A program made the position numbers and the translations under genes. 64,000 bases of DNA from Rhizobium sp. Leaf371. Its GTDB lineage: Bacteria; Pseudomonadota; Alphaproteobacteria; Rhizobiales; Rhizobiaceae. The DNA lies in NCBI RefSeq assembly GCF_001424045.1, contig NZ_LMQB01000001.1, forward strand, positions 718,083-782,082, read 5' to 3'. Below, one piece after another: positions 55,197 to 64,000 of the stretch; position 1 is the stretch's first letter, and every line of letters starts with the position of its first letter. The notes below the pieces were generated by a model. That model had not been told where the DNA came from, did not search any database, and saw only the letters and a program-made list of their open reading frames with translations.

Positions 55197-55282
55197 ATCG
55201 CCCGCTTCTTTGTCCGGAATGCCCCTCTTATGGCGGGGGGATCGCGGCTATGACAAGACAGGATTTCTTGAAAGGATACTCC

Positions 55283-55828
55283 ATGAGCCCGCGCGCCCTT
55301 CTCGTCGTCGATCTGCAGAACGATTATCTGGCAAAAGGTCGGTTTCCGCTAACGGACACCGACCAGGCCGTCGGCAACGCCGCGCGCGTCGTCGCCGCGG
55401 CGCGGCAGGCCGGCGACCTGGTGATCAACATCCGCCATGAGAGCCCGGCCGATGGGCCGTTCTTCGCGGTGGGCACGGACGGGGCGGAGATCGTCGCCGC
55501 GATGGCACCGCTGGAAGGTGAGGCGGTGGTGACCAAGCACTATCCCAACGCGTTCCGCGAGACGGCGCTGGCGGAGATGCTGGCCTCTGCCGGTGTTCCG
55601 GCGGTCACCGTGATCGGCGCGATGAGCCATATGTGCATCGACGCGACGGCGCGGGCGGCGGCCGATCTCGGCTATGCGACGACGATCGTGGAGGATGCCT
55701 GCGCGACGCGCGATCTGGAATTTAAGGGTCGGACCGTGCCGGCCGCGACGGTTCACGCCGCCTTCATGTCGGCGCTGGCCTTCGCTTACGGGCAGGTGGT
55801 CTCGACCGAGGATTATCTGGCCGGGTAG
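55283..55828 (+). CDS. Cysteine hydrolase (isochorismatase/nicotinamidase superfamily)
   Basis: A 181-residue alpha/beta hydrolase. The catalytic triad is visible: Asp in LLVVDLQNDYL, Lys in VVTKHYPNAF and Cys in GAMSHMCIDATAR, with the cis-peptide GAMSH before it. Members hydrolyse amides or isochorismate, and some break down N-carbamoyl or biuret-like compounds; the substrate is not assigned. ATG 55283 follows AAAGGA; an earlier ATG at 55250 would add 11 residues. Expression is likely set by the adjacent divergent GlxA-type regulator. Confidence 0.88.
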   Translation: MSPRALLVVDLQNDYLAKGRFPLTDTDQAVGNAARVVAAARQAGDLVINIRHESPADGPFFAVGTDGAEIVAAMAPLEGEAVVTKHYPNAFRETALAEMLASAGVPAVTVIGAMSHMCIDATARAAADLGYATTIVEDACATRDLEFKGRTVPAATVHAAFMSALAFAYGQVVSTEDYLAG

Positions 55829-55853
55829 CCGGCCGGCCGGCGATCGATGCGGC

Positions 55854-56234
55854 TCAGCGGTCGCCCGGCACCGGCGTCGGGTGGCCGTCCGCGTCGAGGG
55901 CGACCATGACGAAGGTGGCGTCGGTGACCTTTTCCATGCGGTCGGAGAGGTAGCGCTGGGCCCAGGCCTCGACCTTGAGCGTGATGGAGGTGCGGCCGAC
56001 GGCGGCGATGTCGGTGTAGATGCAGAGCGTATCGCCGATCTTGACCGGCAGGGCGAAGGCCATTTCGCGCACGGCGGCGGTGACGACGCGGCCGCGGGCG
56101 CGCTCGGCGGCGCGGATGCCGCAGGACAGGTCCATCTGGGCCATGACCCAGCCGCCAAAAATGTCGCCGGCGGCATTGGCATCGGCCGGCATGGCAAGGG
56201 TGCGCAAGGTCAGTTCACCGCTGGGCGTCGTCAT
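55854..56234 (-). CDS. Acyl-CoA thioesterase (YciA/hot-dog type)
   Basis: A 126-residue hot-dog-fold thioesterase that hydrolyses acyl-CoA to free acid and CoA. The YciA/BACH pattern is clear: LAMPADANAAGDIFGGWVMA with the catalytic Asp, and strand RVVTAAVREMAFALPVKIGD. Length is standard. It is convergent with the cysteine hydrolase gene and divergent from the next chemoreceptor. Confidence 0.9.
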   Translation of the reverse strand: MTTPSGELTLRTLAMPADANAAGDIFGGWVMAQMDLSCGIRAAERARGRVVTAAVREMAFALPVKIGDTLCIYTDIAAVGRTSITLKVEAWAQRYLSDRMEKVTDATFVMVALDADGHPTPVPGDR

Positions 56235-56589
56235 GGCCTTCTCCCGTGTGTTGCAGCGCTCCGTGCGCGCGCCGATGCCGAGCCTCGTGCCTACCGCGCT
56301 TGTGCGCTTTCGTCATCCCCCTTGCTGTGGAAATGCGCCCGCTCCCGCCGGTTCGCCGGGGCGCGTGCAAGGCAAAACGGCGTTTCCGATGACTCTGTAA
56401 GTCGTTTCTACCTAATCTTGGGGTTGAACGGCAGGTTTTTCTTAAAGCTTTACCGGCACGATCATCGTCATGTTCGTGCGCTTTCGGCGACGATCCCCCT
56501 TCCTGCCAGAGCATTGGTTCGGCCGGCGACCGCCTTTTCGGGCGGCGATGGCGCGCGTCCGGCTCTTGCCGCCATTCCAGGAGCGCCCT
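56235..56589. other. 355-bp divergent gap
   Basis: Between thioesterase and chemoreceptor starts. An AT-richer patch at 56390-56460 probably holds the chemoreceptor promoter. No defined motif was found. Confidence 0.35.
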
Positions 56590-58467
56590 ATGCGTCCAGT
56601 TTCGCTTTCCGTCGTCGCGCGCAACGTCGCGATCACCCTGACCCTCGTCTTTCTCGGCCTCGCCACGCTGGTAGCCGCCATGCATGTGCGGCTGAGCGCC
56701 CATGTGATGGCCAATGCGGACGTGGACGCGCGCGATGCGAGCCGCGCCATGGCCGTGCTCTATGCGGTGACGGCACCGGCGGTGCGGGTCGCGCTGACGG
56801 ACGGGCAGCTTTCCGGCGTCACGGCGGAGGCCATGCCCGCGGTCGCCAACCACGATCTGGTGGACCGGACGGCGGAGACGATCGGCGGCGTCGCGACGAT
56901 CTTCGCCAAGCAGGGCGCCGATTATGTGCGGATCTCCACCAATGTGAAGACGGAGACGGGCGCGCGTGCCGTCGGCACCAAGCTGGCGCCCGCGCATCCG
57001 GCACAGGCGGCGCTGGCGCGCGGCGCGGCCTATTTCGGCCAGGCGGTGCTGTTCGGGCGCGATTTCATGACCGGCTACGTGCCGGTGACCTCGGCCGCCG
57101 GCGCGGTCGTGGGTGTCATCTTCATCGGCATTCCGATGGAGGTCTATTTCGCCAAGATCAACGAACTTCTGGTGCTGTCGCTGGCGACCGGCGCCGGCGT
57201 GCTCGTGCTGATGGGCATCGTCGCGACGCTCGCGATCCGCCGGACCATGCGGCCGATGTCGATCCTCACGGGTTCGGTCGAGGCGATTTCGAAGGGCGAT
57301 CTCGCCGCCCATGTGCCTTATGCCGCGCGAAAAGACGAATTCGGCGCGATCGCCCGGGCGCTTGCCGTGTTTCGCGACAGCGCGCTCTCGCGCCGGCAGA
57401 TGGAGGAGGACAATGCGGCCGAGCGGGCGCTGACCGACGAGGAACGCGCGGCGCGCGACCGCGAGCGGCGGGCGACGGAAGCCGGGATCGAGCGGGCCGT
57501 GACGGCGCTGGGCGCCGGCCTCGACCGGCTCGCGCGCGGCGACCTGACGCAGACGATCGACACGCCCTTTACCGGCCGGCTGGAAACGCTGCGGCAGGAT
57601 TTCAACGGCTCGATCGCCCGGCTGGATGAGACGCTTACGGGAATTCGCGGAAGCGTCGTTGCGATCCAGACCAATGGCGGCCGGCTGCACGGCTCGGCCG
57701 ACGACCTGTCCCGCCGCACCGAGGCGCAGGCCGCCTCGCTGGAGCAGACCGCGGCGGCGGTGGAGGAGATCACCGTTACCGTAAAATCCTCGGCCGGGCG
57801 GGCGGCGGAGGCCAACGGCCTCGTGCGCGACACCAAGAAGAGCGCCGACGATTCCCGCCATGTGGTGGCGAGCGCGGTGGCGGCGATGGGCCGGATCGAG
57901 GCGGCATCGCAGGAGATCGAGCAGATCATCTCCGTGATCGACGACATCGCCTTCCAGACCAACCTGCTGGCGCTGAACGCCGGCATCGAGGCGGCGCGGG
58001 CGGGCGACGCGGGCAAGGGCTTTGCCGTGGTGGCGCAGGAGGTGCGCGAACTCGCCCAGCGCTCGGCCGACGCCGCGCGCCAGATCAAGACGCTGATCGA
58101 CACCTCGACCAAAGAGGTGGGGGCGGGCTCCAGCCTCGTGACGCAGGCCGGCGCGGTGCTCTCGGCCATCAGCGCCAAGATCTCCGTCATCAGCGAGCAT
58201 GTGGACATGATCACGACCGCCAGCAGCGACCAGGCCTCGGCGCTGAGCGAGGTCAACACCTCCGTCAACCAGATGGACCAGATGACCCAGCAGAACGCCG
58301 CCATGGTGGCGGAAACCACCGCGGCCAGCGGCGCGCTGGCGACGGAAGCCGATGCGCTGATGGCGCTGGTGGAGCAGTTCCGGCTGGGGGCGGCGGGTAT
58401 GGGCGGGCAGGGCGACGGGCAGGGCGACGGGCGTGGTGTGGCGGCGCGGATGGGGCGGGCGGCGTGA
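56590..58467 (+). CDS. Methyl-accepting chemotaxis protein with Cache_3-type sensor
   Basis: A 625-residue chemoreceptor. First helix at about 9-32, a periplasmic Cache_3-Cache_2-like domain ([40 protein letters not shown]), second helix at about 192-215, HAMP, then the signalling domain with tip [20 protein letters not shown]. The C-terminus has GQGDG repeats. ATG 56590 follows AGGAG. The signalling half is close to the receptor at 52134, which suggests paralogues, while the sensors differ. Confidence 0.92.
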   Translation: MRPVSLSVVARNVAITLTLVFLGLATLVAAMHVRLSAHVMANADVDARDASRAMAVLYAVTAPAVRVALTDGQLSGVTAEAMPAVANHDLVDRTAETIGGVATIFAKQGADYVRISTNVKTETGARAVGTKLAPAHPAQAALARGAAYFGQAVLFGRDFMTGYVPVTSAAGAVVGVIFIGIPMEVYFAKINELLVLSLATGAGVLVLMGIVATLAIRRTMRPMSILTGSVEAISKGDLAAHVPYAARKDEFGAIARALAVFRDSALSRRQMEEDNAAERALTDEERAARDRERRATEAGIERAVTALGAGLDRLARGDLTQTIDTPFTGRLETLRQDFNGSIARLDETLTGIRGSVVAIQTNGGRLHGSADDLSRRTEAQAASLEQTAAAVEEITVTVKSSAGRAAEANGLVRDTKKSADDSRHVVASAVAAMGRIEAASQEIEQIISVIDDIAFQTNLLALNAGIEAARAGDAGKGFAVVAQEVRELAQRSADAARQIKTLIDTSTKEVGAGSSLVTQAGAVLSAISAKISVISEHVDMITTASSDQASALSEVNTSVNQMDQMTQQNAAMVAETTAASGALATEADALMALVEQFRLGAAGMGGQGDGQGDGRGVAARMGRAA

Positions 58468-58803
58468 GGGCGCGCGCGCGGGCCGGGATGCGTTCGTAAC
58501 CGCACTGCCGGGGCTTGTCTGCCGTTGCGCGTGTTCCCGGTGAAAGGGCTTGTCAAAGCGCCCGGATGATTGAATATGAGGTTTCGATCATCAAGGGGGA
58601 TGCCAAGCAGAACGCGCAGTGACGGCGTTGCGGACGCGCGGATCGGCCGGTCGGGGTGTTGCGCGATCGGCGTGGTGACGCGGGCGTCCGCGAGGGCCCC
58701 TCATCTGCCTGCCGGCATCTTCTCCCCGCTTGCGGGGAGAAGAGACTCGTGGCGGGGGTTTGCCGTGTGCGGTATCGGTGCCGGATCGGGCGGTGCCGGG
58801 TCA
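58468..58803. other. 336-bp gap with repeat copy 4
   Basis: Lies between convergent genes. It holds one palindromic repeat (listed separately); nothing else was recognised. Confidence 0.4.
58696..58746 (-). repeat. Dispersed palindromic repeat, copy 4
   Basis: GCCCCTCATCTGCCTGCCGG followed by the palindrome CTTCTCCCCGC / GCGGGGAGAAG and AGAC. Nearly identical to copy 2 in uvrB. Confidence 0.75.
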
Positions 58804-59043
58804 GGCGGTGGCGGGGGGCGGGTCCGTGGGGGCGGGGAGGCCGAGGCGGAGGCGTTGGCCTCGGGCGTAGCTCAGCGCCCAGTCGTGCTGGACGAAGGAT
58901 TGCAGGCGTTCGATGCCGTTTTCGATGATGACGACGTTCCATTCGTCGCGGTCGGGGACGACATGGACGGCCGTGGCTGTTTCCGTCAGGGTCTGGACGG
59001 CTGCGGTTGCGTCATAAGCTGCGGTCTGTTGCGATTGTTGCAT
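58801..59043 (-). CDS. Small hypothetical protein
   Basis: An 80-residue soluble protein: Ala/Thr-rich N-terminus, a central VHVVPDRDEWNVVIIENGIE block followed by LQSFVQHDWALSYARGQ. The middle resembles small DUF2188-like domains (a VVP...W.V pattern followed by a helix carrying the A...A..A repeats), but the match is partial. ATG 59043 has GGGAGG upstream, which supports expression. Function unknown. Confidence 0.6.
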   Translation of the reverse strand: MQQSQQTAAYDATAAVQTLTETATAVHVVPDRDEWNVVIIENGIERLQSFVQHDWALSYARGQRLRLGLPAPTDPPPATA

Positions 59044-59763
59044 GCCAGGCCCTCCCTCCCGGCGCGCGCGCCGGTCTCCTCCGCATGACTGTCGGCGTCT
59101 CGACGTCGAGGCGCGCCCGTCTCATGCCGTTCACCGTTTCAGGCTGCTCATATCGTCATGCCATCCGTTCCCAAGCCCCCTCGGAACGCGGGCGGCCTCT
59201 GCCCGGATCGGCGGTGCGCAAGGGACCGCCGGTGCGGGGATCGTAGCGGTTTCCAAGGCCGGAGTAAACGGCGGCGCGGGGTCCGAAACCGGACGGACGT
59301 AACCTTTCATTTACCATGCTTGCCTAAACTCGGGCGATGGGCGTCTGACCCGCGCCGTGTGCCCGGAAATGACCGAAGAGTGCGGGCAGTCTCGGGCGTG
59401 GCGTCATGGCTTCGACCTCTCGGGCCGCGCAGGCTTGAGCGTAAGCCTTGGGCCACGGAGTTTTGGGGCGTGACGTCTGGGGACGTGCAGTCTTCGGACG
59501 TGAGGTCTTGGGGCGTGCAGTCTTGGGTGCGCCGTCCTGGCTGGGACTGTTGGCCGGGACGTCCCGATCAAGACGGCTGGCCGACAGGGGCTGGCCGAGG
59601 GTGGCTGGCCGAGAGGGGCTGGCCGCGAGAGGCGGGCCTCTTGGCTGGTTGGGGGCGCTGCGCCTCTTCTTACAATTCTGGGGCCTTTCGGGGCTTCGGG
59701 GCGGTCTGCGGCTGCAGGTCTCCCGGCCGGGGAACCGGTTGCGTTCGAAAGGCGATATCCGGC
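59044..59763. other. 720-bp gap with tandem repeats
   Basis: Divergent region before the extensin-like gene. Two blocks of imperfect tandem repeats are visible: about 15-bp units containing GTGCAGTCTTGGGG (59462-59526) and about 14-bp units of GGCTGGCCGAGAGG (59577-59636). The plus frames are open, but no ribosome site precedes them. It is probably a leader or non-coding spacer. Confidence 0.5.
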
Positions 59764-61041
59764 ATGGCCAAATCTTTTTCTCCTTCCCGTTTTCCTCTGT
59801 TCCTTTCGTCTTCCTTGTCAGGGGGCTCTTTCCGTCGGCCGCTGGTGTCGGTCGGGCTGATGCTGGCGTTGTCTCTGACCGTGGCGGCCTGTTCGACGGA
59901 TGCGCTGGAGCCGTCCGAGCGCATCAGCAGCGTGCGGCCCGCGGCGCAGGCGCGGCCGGAAAGGGTGGCGCGCGATCCGGTGGAGGCGACGGGATCGCCC
60001 GAGGCGATGCAGGCGCAGGCTTCGCCGATCCCGGCGGAGGGTGTCGATATAGACGGGATGGTGACGGCGGGGTCTGGTGTAGGCGGCGTGGTCGGGCTTG
60101 CCGAGGAGCAGAGCCGCGACATTCATGCCGGTTCGTCCGGCTATCCCTATCAGAGTGCCTCGGCCGGGCCGGTGCTGGTCGACGGGATCGGCACGAACAG
60201 CGTGCATGTGCTGTCGGTGCCGTCCGAGGGCGGTGCCATGGCGGCGGCGGGCGGCGGTGCGTCGGCGGCCGCATCCGGGGTCGATCCCGATCTGCCGCTG
60301 CTGACGCCCGAGCGGATGGAGATGGAGACGCGGCGCAAGGCGCAGTTTCTGGAGCAGGAGAGCCGCGTGATGATCGAGCGGCGCGACAGACGGCGGGAGG
60401 AGCGGGCGCGCGAGGAGCAGGTGGCGTTTCTGCCGCGCGCGGCACATCCCGCCGATGCGGTGTCCGAGCCGGATTTCAGCGGCCGGATGCCGGCGTCGGA
60501 AGTCGCCTGCCGCCAGCGGCTGACGAAGCTCGGCGTGAGTTTTACCGACGTGCCGCGCATTTCCAACGCCCCCTCCTGCGGCATCGATTATCCGATCCAG
60601 CTCTCCGGCCTTTCCGGCAGCATCGCCGTGAAGCCGGCGGTGAAGCTGAACTGCGAGGTGACCGAGGCCTTCGCGCTGTGGGTGAAGAACGAGCTCGCGC
60701 CTTCGGCCCGCTATCGCTATCTGAGCGGCATCGGCACCATCAAGCCGCTCGGCGGCTATTCCTGCCGGACGATGAATTCGCGCCGGGGCGCGGCCATGTC
60801 GGAGCATGCCCACGGCAATGCGATCGATGTCGGCAAATTCGTGCTGAAGAACGGCAAGGCGATCGACGTGCGCAAGCCCGGCTTCTTCGCCTTCCGGGAA
60901 AAGGGCTTGCTGAAGGCCGTGCGGCAGGACAGCTGCAAATATTTCAACACGGTCCTCGGGCCAGGCAGCGACCCGTTTCACAAGGACCATTTCCACTTCG
61001 ACCTCAGGGAGCGCAAATCCGGCTACCGGCATTGCGACTGA
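59764..61041 (+). CDS. Extensin-like-domain lipoprotein
   Basis: A 425-residue protein with a type II signal: hydrophobic VSVGLMLALSLTVAAC, Cys as the lipobox residue. A long, low-complexity stretch follows (about 50-220, Ala/Gly/Ser/Glu-rich). The C-terminal 190 residues form an extensin-like/M15-like domain with DVPRISNAPSCGIDYPIQLS, the putative metal ligands in MSEHAHGNAIDVGKF and FHKDHFHFDL, and disulfide-type cysteines. Such proteins are thought to act on peptidoglycan in the envelope. The ATG at 59764 was chosen for its place before the signal. Confidence 0.82.
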   Translation: MAKSFSPSRFPLFLSSSLSGGSFRRPLVSVGLMLALSLTVAACSTDALEPSERISSVRPAAQARPERVARDPVEATGSPEAMQAQASPIPAEGVDIDGMVTAGSGVGGVVGLAEEQSRDIHAGSSGYPYQSASAGPVLVDGIGTNSVHVLSVPSEGGAMAAAGGGASAAASGVDPDLPLLTPERMEMETRRKAQFLEQESRVMIERRDRRREERAREEQVAFLPRAAHPADAVSEPDFSGRMPASEVACRQRLTKLGVSFTDVPRISNAPSCGIDYPIQLSGLSGSIAVKPAVKLNCEVTEAFALWVKNELAPSARYRYLSGIGTIKPLGGYSCRTMNSRRGAAMSEHAHGNAIDVGKFVLKNGKAIDVRKPGFFAFREKGLLKAVRQDSCKYFNTVLGPGSDPFHKDHFHFDLRERKSGYRHCD

Positions 61042-61051
61042 GACGTCCGGC

Positions 61052-61100
61052 TTAAAAAAATGGCCGGTCTCCTGCTTGCGCGCGGAGCCGGCCGAAAAAA
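61052..61100. other. Hairpin flanked by A runs
   Basis: Stem GGCCGGTCTCC / GGAGCCGGCC (one bulge) with seven A before and seven A after. On the minus strand this looks like a terminator, but no minus-strand gene ends here. Confidence 0.45.
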
Positions 61101-61325
61101 ACCGGGCGGAGGGGACTGCCAGCCGATCGGTGCAAACCACGAAGGCGGGGGATGGATGGACCGCGCCTGTTGTGTCCGGGCAGGATGCGTGATTCCGGCG
61201 AAGGATTGATGACAGTCCGGTTCGCCCTGCCTTTTGCCCTTGGAACGCGTTCCTGCAACGCCGGGTGACTTTCGGCCGGGGGATGCCATATAAGGCATTC
61301 TGTCCCCCTCATTCCGGATGATCCC

Positions 61326-62260
<935 letters not shown>

Positions 62261-62264
<4 letters not shown>

Positions 62265-63022
62265 ATTTCGAAGCGGTCAAGGCGATCTACCTGTTCGAAA
62301 TGGCGCGCACGCGGCGCACGTTGCTGCAGAGCGTGGTGTCGCCGGTCATTTCCACCTCGCTCTATTTCATCGTGTTCGGCGCGGCGGTGGGTTCGCGCAT
62401 CCAGCAGATCGAGGGCGTCTCCTATGGCGCCTTCATCACGCCGGGGCTGATCATGCTGACGCTGCTCACCCAGTGCATCGGCAACGGCTCCTTCGGCATC
62501 TATTTCCCGAAATTCACGGGCACGATCTACGAGATCCTGTCCTCGCCGATCTCGATGACGGAAATCGTGCTCGGCTATGTCGGGGCGGCGGCGACCAAGG
62601 GCATGATGATCGGCCTGATCATTCTCGGCACGGCCTCGCTGTTCGTCGACCTGCACATCGCCCATCCCTTCGTGATGCTGGTGTTCTTCGTGCTGACCGC
62701 GGTGACCTTCTCGCTGTTCGGCTTCCTCATCGGCATCTGGGCGAAGGATTTCGAGCAGCTGAACCTCATCCCCATGCTCGTCATCCCGCCGCTCGTCTTC
62801 CTCGGCGGCAGCTTTTACTCCGTCTCCATGCTGCCGCCCTTCTGGCAGGCGGTCAGCCACGCCAATCCGGTGCTCTATCTCATCTCCGGCTTCCGCTGGT
62901 CGTTCTTCGAGATCTCCGAGGTCAACCCGCTGGTCAGCTTCGCGATCATCCTCGTGTTCCTGAGCGTGCTGATGGGGCTGCTGCTGTGGATTTTCCGGAC
63001 GGGGTATCGGTTGAGGAACTGA
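62261..63022 (+). CDS. ABC-2 type exporter permease
   Basis: A 253-residue inner-membrane protein with six helices, of the YadH type. The ABC-2 signature region reads [20 protein letters not shown], followed by [12 protein letters not shown]. Coupled to the ATPase by a four-base overlap. Downstream starts the toxin-antitoxin operon. Confidence 0.92.
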
Positions 63023-63032
63023 GGGCGCGGTG

Positions 63033-63061
63033 TTGCAGGGCGGCTAAAAGTGCTATATAAG
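63033..63061 (+). promoter_or_regulatory. Promoter of the toxin-antitoxin operon
   Basis: TTGCAG (63033-63038) and TATAAG (63056-63061) with a 17-base spacer. The -10 hexamer is exactly the centre of the operator palindrome. Confidence 0.6.
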
Positions 63062-63070
63062 TAGCACTTT
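63047..63070. promoter_or_regulatory. Operator palindrome of the toxin-antitoxin operon
   Basis: AAAGTGCTA and TAGCACTTT, perfect 9-bp arms around TATAAG. It is the expected site for autorepression by the AbrB-type antitoxin, alone or with the toxin. Confidence 0.8.
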
Positions 63071-63085
63071 ATGGAGGCTATGCGC

Positions 63086-63349
63086 ATGTCGAATACAGCC
63101 AAGATCCGCCGGCAGGGCGGCGCCACCGTCTTCAGCATTCCCCCCGCGCTCTTGAAGATGCTGGGCGCCGACGTGGGCACGGAGCTGACGCTGGTGGTGG
63201 ACAAGGGTGCGCTTGTCGCCACGCCGTTGAAGCCCAGGAGACGTTACACGCTGGCCGAGCTGCTCGAAGGGGCCGACGAGATGGAGGCCCTGAACAGGCA
63301 GGCGGCGGACTGGGAGAGTGGCGCTTCCGTCGGCAACGAAGTGCTCTGA
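63086..63349 (+). CDS. mazE: MazE/PemI-type antitoxin (AbrB fold)
   Basis: An 87-residue antitoxin with a swapped-hairpin AbrB DNA-binding domain at the N-terminus (TAKIRRQGGATVFSIPPALL, then VGTELTLVVDKGALVATPL) and a flexible acidic C-terminal tail (LEGADEMEALNRQAADWE) to wrap the toxin. Of three in-frame ATGs (63071, 63080, 63086) the last follows GGAGG at the best spacing. It overlaps the toxin gene start. Confidence 0.9.
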   Translation: MSNTAKIRRQGGATVFSIPPALLKMLGADVGTELTLVVDKGALVATPLKPRRRYTLAELLEGADEMEALNRQAADWESGASVGNEVL

Positions 63350-63708
63350 TGGTCCGAAGCCCTGTTCCCAAACGCGGCGACGTTTTCATCGTCGATCTCA
63401 ATCCCGTCGTCGGACGCGAGATGAAGGACGACCATCGATGCGTCGTCATCTCGCCGCGCGAGATCAACGCGCTCGGCATGTGCATGACCGTCGCCATCAC
63501 GACGGGCGGGGCATTCGCCCGCAAGGCCGGGCTGGCGGTCAACATCACCGGACACGCGACCAATGGCGTCGCGCTCTGCAATCAGGTCCGGAGCCTCGAT
63601 CTCGTCGAGCGGGCCCGGCAGAAGACCGCGCGTTATGTCGATACCCTCGATGCCGCAACGGTGGATGAGATCGTCGCCCGCGTCGTCAGCAGCATCGACA
63701 TCCCGTAA
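63349..63708 (+). CDS. mazF: MazF/PemK-type endoribonuclease toxin
   Basis: A 119-residue mRNA interferase. Family marks: KRGDVFIVDLNPVVGREM, the RCVVISPREIN strand with the catalytic Arg region, AITTGG and NQVRSLDLVERARQ. The start ATG uses the last base of the antitoxin stop (TGATG), which couples their synthesis. Cleavage site specificity cannot be read from the sequence. Nothing suggests inactivation. Confidence 0.92.
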   Translation: MVRSPVPKRGDVFIVDLNPVVGREMKDDHRCVVISPREINALGMCMTVAITTGGAFARKAGLAVNITGHATNGVALCNQVRSLDLVERARQKTARYVDTLDAATVDEIVARVVSSIDIP

Positions 63709-63742
63709 GGCGTGGCGCGACCACTTGCGAAGCCACGGCTGC

Positions 63743-63772
63743 CTCCTCACCACTCACCACTCACCCCTCACT
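63743..63772. repeat. CTCACCACTCA-type simple repeat
   Basis: CCTCACCACTCACCACTCAC, then CCCTCACTA, between mazF and the next minus-strand stop. Same kind of sequence as at 45041-45070. Confidence 0.65.
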
Positions 63773-64000
63773 AATCCCTCAACCGCAGCTCGTCCGTCTT
63801 CATCTGCATCATGTCGAGCGTGGAGAGGAAGCTCATGCCGAGCAGGCTCTGGTCGAGCTTGCCGTCTTCGGCGACGGTGGCGCGGACGTCGTTGCGGACG
63901 ATGGGGCCGATGGCGACTTCGGCGAGCGTGACGGGGGCGCCGCGGGCTTCGCCGTTGGCGGTCATCAGGCGCTGGGTATAGGCGAGGTTGGCGGGATCGA
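63771..64000 (-). CDS. Retropepsin-like aspartic protease family, C-terminal part
   Basis: The last 76 or so residues of a protein whose start lies beyond the window. The segment ANGEARGAPVTLAEVAIGPI, then VRNDVRATVAEDGKLDQSLL and GMSFLSTLD matches the C-terminal lobe of the membrane-bound clan AA (TIGR02281-type) aspartic proteases, where LLGMSFL follows the active-site flap region. The catalytic Asp-Thr/Ser-Gly would be in the missing part. It is convergent with the toxin-antitoxin operon. Confidence 0.8.
   Translation of the reverse strand, partial: DPANLAYTQRLMTANGEARGAPVTLAEVAIGPIVRNDVRATVAEDGKLDQSLLGMSFLSTLDMMQMKTDELRLRD

Noticed and set aside
59448-61055. 535-codon ORF in another frame of the extensin-like gene
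   Set aside because: The parallel frame has the signal peptide, lipobox and conserved extensin-like domain; this one has low-complexity composition only.

Overview
The window is high-GC chromosomal DNA from an alphaproteobacterium of the order Hyphomicrobiales (Rhizobiales), most likely Rhizobiaceae. The main evidence is the cluster acpXL-fabZXL-fabF2XL-fabF1XL-adh2XL-lpxXL, which makes and attaches the very-long-chain fatty acid of rhizobial lipid A, lying directly after an aerobic cobalamin operon. A UvrB with long extensions, tiny ATGA gene overlaps and an alpha-r14-type small RNA fit the same group. No rRNA, tRNA, CRISPR array, insertion sequence or prophage was seen.

Layout. 1-6311: end of cobO, a divergent TSUP-type exporter, then the overlapping operon cobE-cobA-cobB-cobC-cobD (aerobic B12 synthesis). 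6511-12093: lipid A very-long-chain fatty acid operon. 12332-15275: PAS-domain protein, SRPBCC protein, 6-phosphogluconate dehydrogenase. 15377-27123: a sugar catabolic locus with LacI regulator, CUT1 ABC transporter (binding protein, two permeases, ATPase), GH2 beta-mannosidase, sugar isomerase, Gfo/Idh/MocA oxidoreductase and aldo/keto reductase. 27179-31104: sulfate ABC transporter in the order cysP-cysT-cysW-cysA on the minus strand. 31445-35161: a TRAP transporter split into two convergent units. 35496-39394: RcnB-like protein and zinc uptake (znuA divergent from znuC-znuB-zur, with two palindromic putative Zur boxes between). 39402-46494: gamma carbonic anhydrase, FAH-family hydrolase, small proteins, an sRNA with three CCUCCUCCC loops, dusA, cspA, a J-domain protein and a repeat-rich hypothetical protein. 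46494-48858: NTF2-like protein, then an AT-richer insert with a deaminase of the anti-phage AvcD type and a divergent 68-codon ORF. 48869-58467: uvrB, two chemoreceptors, a GlxA-type regulator beside a cysteine hydrolase, and a thioesterase. 58804-64000: small hypothetical, extensin-like lipoprotein, ABC-2 exporter pair, MazEF-type toxin-antitoxin pair, and part of a retropepsin-like protease.

Most of the window is core metabolism and transport. The accessory parts of most interest are the AvcD-like defence gene with its unexplained partner region, the three-loop anti-Shine-Dalgarno sRNA, and a dispersed palindromic repeat, one copy of which is translated in frame inside uvrB. Coordinates and motifs were read by eye. 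Family names come from recognised motifs and gene context; no database search was run.
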